NCBI GenBank assembly: GCA_021783895.1
Contig: JAJXTJ010000023.1
Coordinates: 1-9,361, forward strand
Direction of reading: 5' to 3'
DNA from: Pseudomonadota bacterium
Lineage (GTDB): Bacteria; Pseudomonadota; Gammaproteobacteria; Burkholderiales; Sulfuricellaceae
Length of the DNA stretch: 9,361 nucleotides
Of the stretch, positions 1-5,324 are shown piece by piece. The notes beneath the pieces are model-generated. The model was given only the letters and a program-made list of their open reading frames with translations, made no database searches and was not told where the DNA came from. The number at the start of each line of letters is the position of its first letter. Within the stretch, counting starts at the first letter, position 1. Both the position numbers and the translations under genes were made by a program.

Positions 1-470
1 GGATATTTATAATCATTGGGATTAATGGCTTGATTTTTTCTATTTTGGAATGGAAAGAAGCTAGGCGTGAAAAACGCGATGAAACAGAAGCTGGACGCAT
101 TGTAAGAATTCAGTCAGTCATAATTGATATTACAGAACTTTCTCAGAAGATTGATAGACTTAACCCAGAAATCAAGTTTAGCGAAGCGCGTGATTTATTA
201 ACTGAAACTTCGCGCAAACTTCGTAGGCTCGTTTCTCCATTTTCTCGTGACGATAGTTTAAAAGATCCTATTGTGAAATTGCTTTCCGTATTAGATGAAA
301 CGCAAAAGTCTCTTAATTCAGTGCGCCCTATTGACATCATTTCCGAGAATAGCGCTCCTCAATCAGTCTATTTTGCAATTCAGGAGAATTTTGCAAGTAT
401 TAGCAATTCGGTTGCCGAGATACTTGGTTTGTTCGAAAGTAAAAATTTAAGTGGTGAAAATCATGTCTGA
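1..470 (+). CDS. Unknown membrane-anchored helical protein, 5' end outside the window
   Basis: I do not recognise this protein. The reading frame is open to the left edge: from base 3 it reads a strongly hydrophobic stretch (IFIIIGINGLIFSIL), followed at once by a charged run (EWKEARREKRDE). That is a membrane helix with a basic cytoplasmic flank. A TTG codon at base 30 lies inside the hydrophobic helix, so it is unlikely to be the true start, and the gene very probably begins before the window. The remaining ~130 residues are hydrophilic and predicted by eye to be mostly helical, with heptad-like leucine/isoleucine spacing, ending in SGENHV. No catalytic motif is visible. The DNA is clearly more AT-rich than the aro genes to the right, which suggests horizontal acquisition. 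Its stop overlaps the start of the next gene by 8 nt, so the two are probably co-translated and may work together. Coding status is fairly secure; function is unknown. Confidence 0.7.
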   Translation, partial: IFIIIGINGLIFSILEWKEARREKRDETEAGRIVRIQSVIIDITELSQKIDRLNPEIKFSEARDLLTETSRKLRRLVSPFSRDDSLKDPIVKLLSVLDETQKSLNSVRPIDIISENSAPQSVYFAIQENFASISNSVAEILGLFESKNLSGENHV

Positions 471-831
471 AACTAATCAAGTGGATAAGATTATGGCCTA
501 TCTTGACCGGCTAACCGAAGCCACTAAATTAGGTCAGATTAGCTGGTCTGAAGCGAACCCTACGACTATGGTGTGGGAAAATAAAGATAAAGGTGGACGT
601 TTAGTTCTGCAAAAACTTCTAAACAGACTCGAAATAGGTGACAGCGGAGTTCAGAGGGTGGAGGGGCAATATGTGTTACAAGGTTTTGATTTAGATGGTA
701 AAATGCAATTAGTACTCAAGGAGAAACCGGATACCAGTGTTAATATAAAATTGAAGACCTTGTTTGAAATCGCGACAAGTATGTTATTTCAGAAGTCAAT
801 TGATTTTCTTGGCTCAATTGTTCCAGAATAG
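463..831 (+). CDS. Unknown small soluble protein, 122 aa, coupled to the upstream membrane protein
   Basis: I do not recognise this protein with confidence. I chose ATG 463 because GGTGA at 453-457 is a plausible ribosome site 5 nt upstream and the ATG overlaps the preceding stop codon. A GTG at 451 in the same frame would add four residues. Residues 6-29 form a helix running into GQISW. Residues 32-39 read NPTTMVWE, and residues 45-87 alternate like beta strands (RLVLQKLL, YVLQGFDLDGKMQLVLKE). The C-terminus (98-120) is an amphipathic to hydrophobic helix. The pattern 'helix, G-x-I-x-W, strand, strand, LK-x-LFE-x-A' resembles small uncharacterised accessory proteins I have seen in bacterial genomic islands; that is recollection, not a family assignment. 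No catalytic residues stand out. Composition is AT-rich like its partner. A role as a cytoplasmic partner of the membrane protein is inference only. Confidence 0.7.
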   Translation: MSETNQVDKIMAYLDRLTEATKLGQISWSEANPTTMVWENKDKGGRLVLQKLLNRLEIGDSGVQRVEGQYVLQGFDLDGKMQLVLKEKPDTSVNIKLKTLFEIATSMLFQKSIDFLGSIVPE

Positions 832-1091
832 ATATAACTCAGACTTCTTAGCATTAGCACTTGAACATTACATGGGGCGATTGCGGGTAGTAGGCAAGGT
901 ATAAAATGACAGTTCCCCAGCGCCCAAATTTTTCGCTTCTAGTGTGCCAATATCAAATTGGAACCCGAATAATCCAGTGCCCAATTTTGTCCGAACCGGC
1001 GAACCGATCACAACTCGAAACCGGGCGTCCGCTGTAGGCAACAACGATTGTATGCACCTTGGGCGTGTGGGGGTCAATTCGTCGATTCCGC
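832..1091. other. Convergent intergenic gap with composition switch, no gene recognised
   Basis: This 260-bp gap lies between the ends of the plus-strand unknown pair and the minus-strand toxin gene. The first ~60 bases are AT-rich like the left end; beyond about 950 the sequence is GC-richer like the right side. An uninterrupted 69-codon minus-strand frame spans 1077-868, but it has no visible ribosome site, no recognisable motif and no coding-like composition, so I do not call it. I see no hairpin followed by a T-run for either converging transcript, no tRNA, and no recombination-site core. The gap may be the junction between the aro-side chromosome and the accessory DNA. Confidence 0.4.
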
Positions 1092-1409
1092 CTATTCCGC
1101 AAACATCTCCCGCAATACCTTCAACACTTTGGCAGGGTCGATCTCGCCCACTTTTTTTACCAGACGTTGCTTGTCCAGGGTGCGTATCTGGTGGAGGACG
1201 ATGGAACCTTCCTTTCCGGCGAAGGATACGGCGATGCGGAAGGGATTGGGGTTCAGGCTCGAAGTGAGAGGGGCGGCGATGACGGTTTTGAGGTGGGCGT
1301 TGAGTTCGTCTGGGGAGACGATCAGGGCGGGACGGGTTTTCTGGATTTCACTGCCTTCGGCGGGGTCAAGGCGCACCAGGTAAACTTCGCCGCGCTTGGG
1401 ATTTACCAT
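1092..1409 (-). CDS. mazF: MazF/PemK-family endoribonuclease toxin
   Basis: This is the toxin of a type II toxin-antitoxin pair. MazF/PemK proteins are small cytoplasmic ribonucleases that cut mRNA (some also rRNA or tRNA) at short sequence motifs and are held inactive by the cognate antitoxin. The 105-residue length is normal. Family landmarks are present in order: RGEVYLVRLDPAEGSEI at 6-22, KTRPALIVS at 24-32 (Arg26 matches the catalytic Arg of MazF/Kid), APLTS at 46-50 (the active-site Thr region), and the core strand VLHQIRTLDKQRL at 71-83. No key residue is missing, so the toxin should be active. I chose ATG 1409 over an in-frame TTG at 1415 because GAGGA (1420-1416) sits 6 nt upstream of the ATG. 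The start overlaps the antitoxin stop by 7 nt (ATGGTAA), implying translational coupling. mRNA specificity cannot be read from the sequence. Confidence 0.93.
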   Translation of the reverse strand: MVNPKRGEVYLVRLDPAEGSEIQKTRPALIVSPDELNAHLKTVIAAPLTSSLNPNPFRIAVSFAGKEGSIVLHQIRTLDKQRLVKKVGEIDPAKVLKVLREMFAE

Positions 1410-1663
1410 GTCCAATCCTCGTCGTCACTGCTGAGGCTCACGGGAAGCTCGCCCCATGGATTTTCGTCTTCTTCCGCCTCCGCCATTTCTTTGGCTGCGG
1501 TTTCCCAGCCTTCGCGGGGATTCTTTAACAGGCTGATGCGTATGCCGTCGCTCAAGGCCTCCAGCTCAACCTGCTGGCCTTCGGCGAAGTGATATTTTTC
1601 CAGGAGTTTTTTCGGAATCCGCACTCCGCTGGAGTTTCCGATGGCGACGATTTTGCTTTGCAT
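1403..1663 (-). CDS. mazE: MazE/AbrB-type antitoxin
   Basis: This is the antitoxin partner of the downstream MazF-like toxin: a DNA-binding protein that dimerises through an AbrB/SpoVT swapped-hairpin fold, represses its own operon and neutralises the toxin with a flexible acidic tail. Residues 1-47 carry the fold signature, with KIVAIGNSSGVRIPKKLLEKY at 4-24. The tail is strongly acidic and tryptophan-containing (EEDENPW at 64-70, SSDDEDWTW at 78-86), as expected for the toxin-wrapping segment. The frame is open upstream to 1795, but ATG 1663 is the right start: it begins the AbrB fold, has GAGG (1672-1669) 5 nt upstream, and lies just after the promoter. The order antitoxin then toxin, with a 7-nt overlap, is typical. 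The pair follows the helix-hairpin-helix gene by 76 bp on the same strand but appears to be its own transcription unit. Confidence 0.9.
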   Translation of the reverse strand: MQSKIVAIGNSSGVRIPKKLLEKYHFAEGQQVELEALSDGIRISLLKNPREGWETAAKEMAEAEEDENPWGELPVSLSSDDEDWTW

Positions 1664-1670
1664 GGCGGCC

Positions 1671-1719
1671 TCAAATGTAATTACAGAGTAATTATATTCT
1701 CTCCGTTCGACCATTACCA
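1671..1719 (-). promoter_or_regulatory. mazEF promoter with two-copy operator-like repeat
   Basis: A perfect -10 box TATAAT lies on the minus strand at 1696-1691, placing the probable transcript start about 20 nt before the mazE ATG. The -35 is weak (TGGTAA at 1719-1714, 17 bp away). The sequence GTAATTA occurs twice, at 1677-1683 and 1688-1694 (plus-strand reading), exactly 11 bp apart. The first copy extends to a perfect palindrome GTAATTAC (1677-1684) and the second to GTAATTAT. One copy overlaps the -10 box and the other the likely start site, the arrangement expected of an autorepressor binding two successive faces of one helix turn. The operator role is inferred from position and symmetry. 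Confidence 0.55.
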
Positions 1720-1739
1720 GCCTGCCGGATGGCGGTGCT

Positions 1740-2015
1740 TCAGTGCTTATCCTTCCAGTTCCACCACTTGAGCTTTTCCGGCTCGTGCAAAACATTCCCG
1801 GCGTAATACACCGCGCAACGCAGCACGTAAAGCATGCAGCGGTCGAGCTTGCCGCCGGCGTTGAGGCGCAGCTCGTCGTAAAGCGCCTGCGGGTTAAGCC
1901 CGGCGAGATCGCGGACGCGGCGAATGCCGAGCGACCATAGGTCTTCGGCGATGGCCTTGCCGACGCCGGGGATGGTTTTCAGTTCGCGTAACGCAACCGC
2001 TTTTTCATCAGGCAT
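1740..2015 (-). CDS. Helix-hairpin-helix protein of the Cdd1 ('pathogenicity locus') family
   Basis: This is a 91-residue protein with one clear helix-hairpin-helix motif, [20 protein letters not shown] at 11-30. Such motifs usually give sequence-independent DNA binding, as in the C-terminal domain of TfoX and in DNA repair proteins. It is followed by [16 protein letters not shown] (34-49), a segment with two cysteines, [16 protein letters not shown] (57-72), and a tryptophan-rich end, LKWWNWKD (82-89). The combination '[11 protein letters not shown]...LDRC-LYV-RCAVYYA...KWWNWK' is what I know as the Cdd1 family, whose function is not established. The frame stays open much further upstream inside aroA, but ATG 2015 gives the normal family length. 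This start overlaps the aroA stop by 8 nt (ATGCCTGA), so translation is probably coupled to aroA, with only a weak ribosome site. A DNA-related role is family inference; why it follows aroA is unclear. Confidence 0.85.
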   Translation of the reverse strand: MPDEKAVALRELKTIPGVGKAIAEDLWSLGIRRVRDLAGLNPQALYDELRLNAGGKLDRCMLYVLRCAVYYAGNVLHEPEKLKWWNWKDKH

Positions 2016-3303
2016 GGCTCGCGATGGCGGCGAATTTCTCGAAATAATCCGGGAAGGTCTTGGCGACGCATTTGGGATCGTTGATGCGCACCGGCACATT
2101 ACCCAGCGCCACCAGGGAAAAGCACATTGCCATGCGGTGGTCGTCGTAGGTATCGATCTGCGCGTGAGGGATGAGGCGTGAGGCGTGAGGCGGGGTGACG
2201 CGGATGTAGTCCGCGCCCTCTTCCACCGTAGCGCCGACTTTGCGCAGTTCGGCGGCCATGGCGGCGATGCGGTCGGTTTCCTTGACCCGCCAGCTGGCGA
2301 TGTTGCGCAGGGTAGTGGTGCCATCGGCGAACAGCGCGGCGACGGCGAGGGTCATCGCGGCGTCGGGAATATGGTTGCAGTCGAGGTCGATGGCTTTGAG
2401 TCTGCCGGTGCCGCTGGCTTCGATCCAGTTGTCGCCCATTTCGATTTTCGCACCCATCAGCGCCAGCGCCTCGGCAAAACGCACGTCGCCCTGGATGCTG
2501 GCCTTGCCCACGCCTTCGACCCGCACCGGGCCGCCGCCAATCGCGCCGGCGGCGAGAAAATAGGAAGCGCTCGAAGCATCGCCCTCGACATGGATCGCGC
2601 CGGGGCTGCGGTACGCCTGTCCGGCACGGATAGTGAACGCCTGCCAGCCTAGTCGCTCGACCTCGACACCGAAGCGGCGCATCAGGTTCAGGGTGATCTC
2701 GATATACGGCTTGGAGGTCAGTTCACCCACCACTTCGATGGTCACTTCCTGCCGCGCCAGCGGGGCGGCCATCAGCAGGGCGGTGAGGAACTGGCTGGAC
2801 ACGTTGCCGCGCACGTTCACCCGCCCCGCCTTGATCTGCGCCGGCTTGACGGCGAGCGGCGGATAGCCTTCGTTGCCGAGGTAAGTAATATCGGCGCCGA
2901 GCTGGCGCAGGGCATCGACCAGGTCGCCGATGGGACGCTCGTGCATACGGGGCACGCCGGAAAGCTTGTAGTCGCCGTGCGACAGCGCCAGGGCTGCGGT
3001 CAGCGGTCGAAAGGCGGTGCCGGCGTTGCCCAGGAACAGGTCGGCCAGCTTCACCGGAAACTCGCCGCCCACGCCCTCCACCCGGTAATCCCGGCTGTCG
3101 CCGTGCTGCGTCCAGTTGACGCCCAGCAGCTTCAGCGCAGCCAGCATATGCCGGGTATCATCGGAGTCGAGCAGGGCCTTGACCTCGGTGACGCCCTCGG
3201 CCAGCGCGGCCAGCAGCAAAGTGCGGTTGGAAATGCTTTTCGAGCCGGGGAGCAGAACGGTGCCGCTGACGCGGGGAATGGGAGAAAGATCGAGATATTC
3301 CAT
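2008..3303 (-). CDS. aroA: 3-phosphoshikimate 1-carboxyvinyltransferase (EPSP synthase)
   Basis: This enzyme joins shikimate-3-phosphate and phosphoenolpyruvate to give EPSP, the penultimate step to chorismate, in the cytoplasm. At 431 residues it is full length. [10 protein letters not shown] (18-27) holds Lys22 and Arg27, and GNAGTAFRP (92-100) is the glyphosate-contact loop of the class I, glyphosate-sensitive type. PRMHERPIG (118-126), PDAAMT with Asp314 (313-318), RVKETDR (339-345) and DDHRMAM (387-393) complete the set, so all expected active-site blocks are present. I start at ATG 3303 (MEYLDLSP, the usual betaproteobacterial N-terminus) rather than an in-frame TTG at 3309. Neither has a good ribosome site, and a repeat fragment lies ~30 bp upstream. 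Oddly, residues 373-382 ([10 protein letters not shown]), encoded by a 7-bp tandem repeat, replace what is a seven-residue segment in the E. coli enzyme. The stop overlaps the following helix-hairpin-helix gene. Confidence 0.97.
   Translation of the reverse strand: MEYLDLSPIPRVSGTVLLPGSKSISNRTLLLAALAEGVTEVKALLDSDDTRHMLAALKLLGVNWTQHGDSRDYRVEGVGGEFPVKLADLFLGNAGTAFRPLTAALALSHGDYKLSGVPRMHERPIGDLVDALRQLGADITYLGNEGYPPLAVKPAQIKAGRVNVRGNVSSQFLTALLMAAPLARQEVTIEVVGELTSKPYIEITLNLMRRFGVEVERLGWQAFTIRAGQAYRSPGAIHVEGDASSASYFLAAGAIGGGPVRVEGVGKASIQGDVRFAEALALMGAKIEMGDNWIEASGTGRLKAIDLDCNHIPDAAMTLAVAALFADGTTTLRNIASWRVKETDRIAAMAAELRKVGATVEEGADYIRVTPPHASRLIPHAQIDTYDDHRMAMCFSLVALGNVPVRINDPKCVAKTFPDYFEKFAAIASHA
2162..2189 (-). 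repeat. 7-bp tandem repeat (CTCACGC) inside aroA
   Basis: On the plus strand, GCGTGAG at 2162-2168, GGATGAG at 2169-2175, GCGTGAG at 2176-2182 and GCGTGAG at 2183-2189 make four head-to-tail heptamers, three of them identical. On the coding strand they read CTCACGC and encode part of [11 protein letters not shown] just before the conserved DTYDDHRM block. Because the unit is not a multiple of three, gain or loss of one copy would shift the aroA frame. I recall runs of CTCACGC as intergenic repeats in related genomes; that is memory only. Confidence 0.8.
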
Positions 3304-3332
3304 GGGCAATGACTTGAGTAAAGATTCGATTT

Positions 3333-3348
3333 ACCGCAGAGGACGCAG
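3333..3348 (+). repeat. Solo arm of the ACC(A/G)CAGAG repeat family, between tyrA and aroA
   Basis: The 16-base sequence ACCGCAGAGGACGCAG lies in the 50-bp gap between the tyrA stop (3354) and the aroA ATG (3303). It matches the start of the arms of the inverted repeats at 4228-4297 and 8611-8719, with the same ACC-(A/G)-C lead followed by CAGAG or CGGGG units. No facing arm is seen nearby, so this is a single half copy, perhaps a decayed element. It takes up the space where an aroA leader and ribosome site would be expected. Confidence 0.5.
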
Positions 3349-3353
3349 TTCAA

Positions 3354-4217
3354 TTATTGTTTTGCTATCCATTTGTTACGTGCTGCGCTGGCATGGTTGA
3401 AAACCCGTTCCAGCGCCGCCCCGTCGGCCAGCTCCAGCATGGCATGAAGGCGGGCAAGCTGCGCCTGGTAAACTTCGAGCTCCTTGATCAACGCAGTGCG
3501 ATTGGACAGGCAGATGTCGCGCCACATTTCCGGCGAGCTGCCGGCGATCCGGGTGAAATCGCGGAAGCCGCTGGCGGCATAGCTGAACAGCTCCTCGCTG
3601 TTGCTGCGCGAGGCGATGTCCTCGACCAGGGCAAACGCCAGCAGGTGCGGCAGGTGGGAAACTGCGGCGAAGACCTCGTCGTGGGCCTGCGGCGTCATTT
3701 CCCTGACCGTCGCCCCACAGGACTCCCACAGGGCGCGCACCATGCGCACTGCCGCAGGGTCGATCTCGGGCACGGGCGTGACCACGACGTTGCGGCGCTG
3801 GTACAATTCGGCACTGGCGGCGGCGGCCCCGCTTTTTTCAGCGCCGGCGATCGGATGCGCCGGCACGAACTGCGCCAGGTGGCCCGGCAGATGCTGGCGC
3901 GCCAGCGCCACCACATCGCATTTGGTACTGCCGGCATCGGTAACGATGGTCCGCGCCGACAGATGCGGCGCAATCGACGCCATCACCGCCGCCATCTGCC
4001 CGACCGGAACGGCCAGCAATACCAGATCCGCATCTCGCACCGCGCTGGCGACATCGGCTGCAACCCGGTCTATCACTCCGAGACGCAATGCCTGCTCCAG
4101 ATTTCCCGCAGAGCGCCCGACGCCGACGATTTCCCGCACCGCTCCAGCCTCGCGCAAAGCCAGCGCAAACGATCCGCCGATCAGTCCGACGCCAAAGATG
4201 ACAAGTTTATTGAGCAT
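3354..4217 (-). CDS. tyrA: Prephenate (or arogenate) dehydrogenase
   Basis: This enzyme oxidatively decarboxylates prephenate to 4-hydroxyphenylpyruvate, or arogenate to tyrosine, on the tyrosine branch. It is 287 residues, a free-standing TyrA without a fused chorismate mutase or ACT domain. The N-terminal Rossmann fold has GVGLIGGS at 9-16. TDAGSTK (93-99), HPIAGAEKSG (121-130, with the catalytic His121) and SHLPHLLAFAL (187-197) are the family's active-site blocks, and GFRDFTRIAGSSPEMWRDI (217-235) is its helical dimer-domain signature. After the second strand it reads VGVGRS (31-36) with no acidic residue, so NADP use is possible; substrate and cofactor choice cannot be settled here. The start at ATG 4217 puts the nucleotide-binding strand right at the N-terminus as usual, yet there is no Shine-Dalgarno sequence before it. 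The end of a large hairpin lies 10 bp upstream instead. Confidence 0.95.
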   Translation of the reverse strand: MLNKLVIFGVGLIGGSFALALREAGAVREIVGVGRSAGNLEQALRLGVIDRVAADVASAVRDADLVLLAVPVGQMAAVMASIAPHLSARTIVTDAGSTKCDVVALARQHLPGHLAQFVPAHPIAGAEKSGAAAASAELYQRRNVVVTPVPEIDPAAVRMVRALWESCGATVREMTPQAHDEVFAAVSHLPHLLAFALVEDIASRSNSEELFSYAASGFRDFTRIAGSSPEMWRDICLSNRTALIKELEVYQAQLARLHAMLELADGAALERVFNHASAARNKWIAKQ

Positions 4218-4227
4218 GAAAGCAATA

Positions 4228-4297
4228 AACCACGGGGCACACGGGGGGCACGGGGATATCTGCCCGAAACCCCATGCTCCCCGTGTGCCCCGTGGTT
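4228..4297. repeat. GC-rich inverted repeat filling the DAHP synthase-tyrA gap
   Basis: AACCACGGGGCACACGGGG at 4228-4246 is matched by its exact reverse complement at 4279-4297, a perfect 19-bp inverted repeat. The pairing continues inward for about nine more bases with two mismatches (GGCACGGGG against AGCATGGGG). Each arm is itself built of CACGGGG units about 9 bp apart. The element fills nearly all of the 90-bp gap between the DAHP synthase stop (4308) and the tyrA ATG (4217). No T-run follows the stem on the minus strand, so it does not look like a standard intrinsic terminator. It is the same family as the elements at 3333 and 8611. Confidence 0.9.
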
Positions 4298-4307
4298 GGC
4301 ATAAGCT

Positions 4308-5324
4308 TCAAATACTTCTGCCGATGGCCCCGGCTATCGCGCCCAGGCTGACCATCAAGTCTTTCATTTCCTGCGGGGTGAGCGCCTGATCGGCATCGCA
4401 CCAGGCATCGCACGGGCTGGGGTGCATTTCCACCAGCAGGCCGTCGGCGCCGGCGGCGATGGCCGCGCGCGACAACGCCGGCACCATCCACGCCTTACCG
4501 CCTGCGTGGGAGGGGTCAACGATCACCGGCAGGTGAGTTTCCTTCTTCAGCACCGGGATGGCGGTCACGTCGAGCACGTTGCGGTAGTAGGTTTCAAAGG
4601 AGCGGATGCCGCGCTCGCAGAAGATGATGTTGTGGTTGCCGCCGGCGGCGATATATTCCGCCGACATCAGCCATTCGGAGATGGTGGCGGACATGCCGCG
4701 CTTGAGGACGACCGGGATATTCAATCTGCCGACTTCCTTGAGCAGGTCGAAATTCTGCATGTTGCGCGTGCCGATCTGGATCACGTCCACGCCGTACTCA
4801 AGAAATGAATCGATGGTGCGCACGTCCATCAGTTCGGTAACGATGGGCAGATTGTGCCGGTCGGCGGCCTTGCGGAACATCGCCAGACCTTCCGCGCCGT
4901 GCCCCTGGAAGGCGTAGGGACTGGTGCGCGGCTTGAAGGCCCCGCCACGCATCATGCGGCAGCCGGCATCGACCACGCCCTGGGCGGATTTCTCCATCTG
5001 GTCGTCGGTTTCCACCGAGCACGGGCCGGCAATAATCTGCACCTGGTTGCCCCCCAGCGGAATGCCCTTGATGTCGATCACGGTGTTTTGCTTGTGCCAT
5101 TCACGCCCGACGATCTTGTAGGGCTTGACGATATGCATGGCTTGTTCGACGCCCGGCAGGGCTTCGAAATACTCCTGCTCCAGCTTGCGCTCGTCGCCGA
5201 TGGCGCCGATCACGGTGCGCTCGGTACCACGCGAAATATTGGCTTCCAGGCCGGCTTCCTTGATTTTTTTGACGACGGCGTCGATCTGTTGTTCGGTTGA
5301 CTCGCTGCTCATTACGATGATCAT
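4308..5324 (-). CDS. aroF: DAHP synthase, type I-beta with N-terminal ferredoxin-like regulatory domain
   Basis: This enzyme condenses phosphoenolpyruvate with erythrose-4-phosphate to DAHP, the entry step of the shikimate pathway. Residues 1-70 form the small ferredoxin-like domain (MIIVMSSES..., AIGDE at 41-45, HIVKPYK at 64-70) seen in the Thermotoga-type enzyme, where it mediates feedback inhibition by aromatic amino acids. The barrel follows: AGPCSVE (99-105), [16 protein letters not shown] (126-141), GTRNMQN (185-191), KRGMSAT (208-214), DPSHAGG (270-276) and EMHPSP (299-304). Cys102, His273, Glu299 and Asp310 match the four metal ligands of the Thermotoga enzyme. The 338-residue length is complete. 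ATG 5324 is supported by GAGGAG (5338-5333) 8 nt upstream and by a 4-nt ATGA overlap with hisC. The symbol aroF follows common usage for this type; aroG is also used. Sensitivity to Tyr or Phe is inferred only. Confidence 0.96.
   Translation of the reverse strand: MIIVMSSESTEQQIDAVVKKIKEAGLEANISRGTERTVIGAIGDERKLEQEYFEALPGVEQAMHIVKPYKIVGREWHKQNTVIDIKGIPLGGNQVQIIAGPCSVETDDQMEKSAQGVVDAGCRMMRGGAFKPRTSPYAFQGHGAEGLAMFRKAADRHNLPIVTELMDVRTIDSFLEYGVDVIQIGTRNMQNFDLLKEVGRLNIPVVLKRGMSATISEWLMSAEYIAAGGNHNIIFCERGIRSFETYYRNVLDVTAIPVLKKETHLPVIVDPSHAGGKAWMVPALSRAAIAAGADGLLVEMHPSPCDAWCDADQALTPQEMKDLMVSLGAIAGAIGRSI

Noticed and set aside
868..1077. 69-codon minus-strand reading frame in the gap downstream of mazF
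   Set aside because: It has no ribosome site or recognisable motif, and frames of this length arise by chance in GC-rich DNA. It could be a remnant of an older gene but nothing supports that.
832..1091. Possible integron-type recombination site near the small unknown genes and toxin-antitoxin pair
   Set aside because: I looked for paired core sites (GTTRRRY with RYYYAAC) with internal symmetry and found none.
1664..1795. Longer mazE start at 1795 giving 130 residues
   Set aside because: The extra 44 codons overlap the promoter and the end of the helix-hairpin-helix gene, and the AbrB fold begins exactly at the ATG at 1663, which has a good ribosome site.
2016..2324. N-terminal extension of the helix-hairpin-helix protein
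   Set aside because: It is a shadow frame of aroA rich in Pro, Ser, Arg and Trp. The family length and the ATG overlap with the aroA stop favour the 91-residue form.
2185..2652. Long plus-strand frames opposite aroA, tyrA, hisC and pheA
   Set aside because: They lie antisense to strongly conserved enzymes and are the usual by-product of GC-rich codon use; none has recognisable content.
4228..4297. Intrinsic terminator after DAHP synthase
   Set aside because: The stem is strong but no T-run follows it on the minus strand, so the standard terminator model does not fit. I kept it as a repeat.
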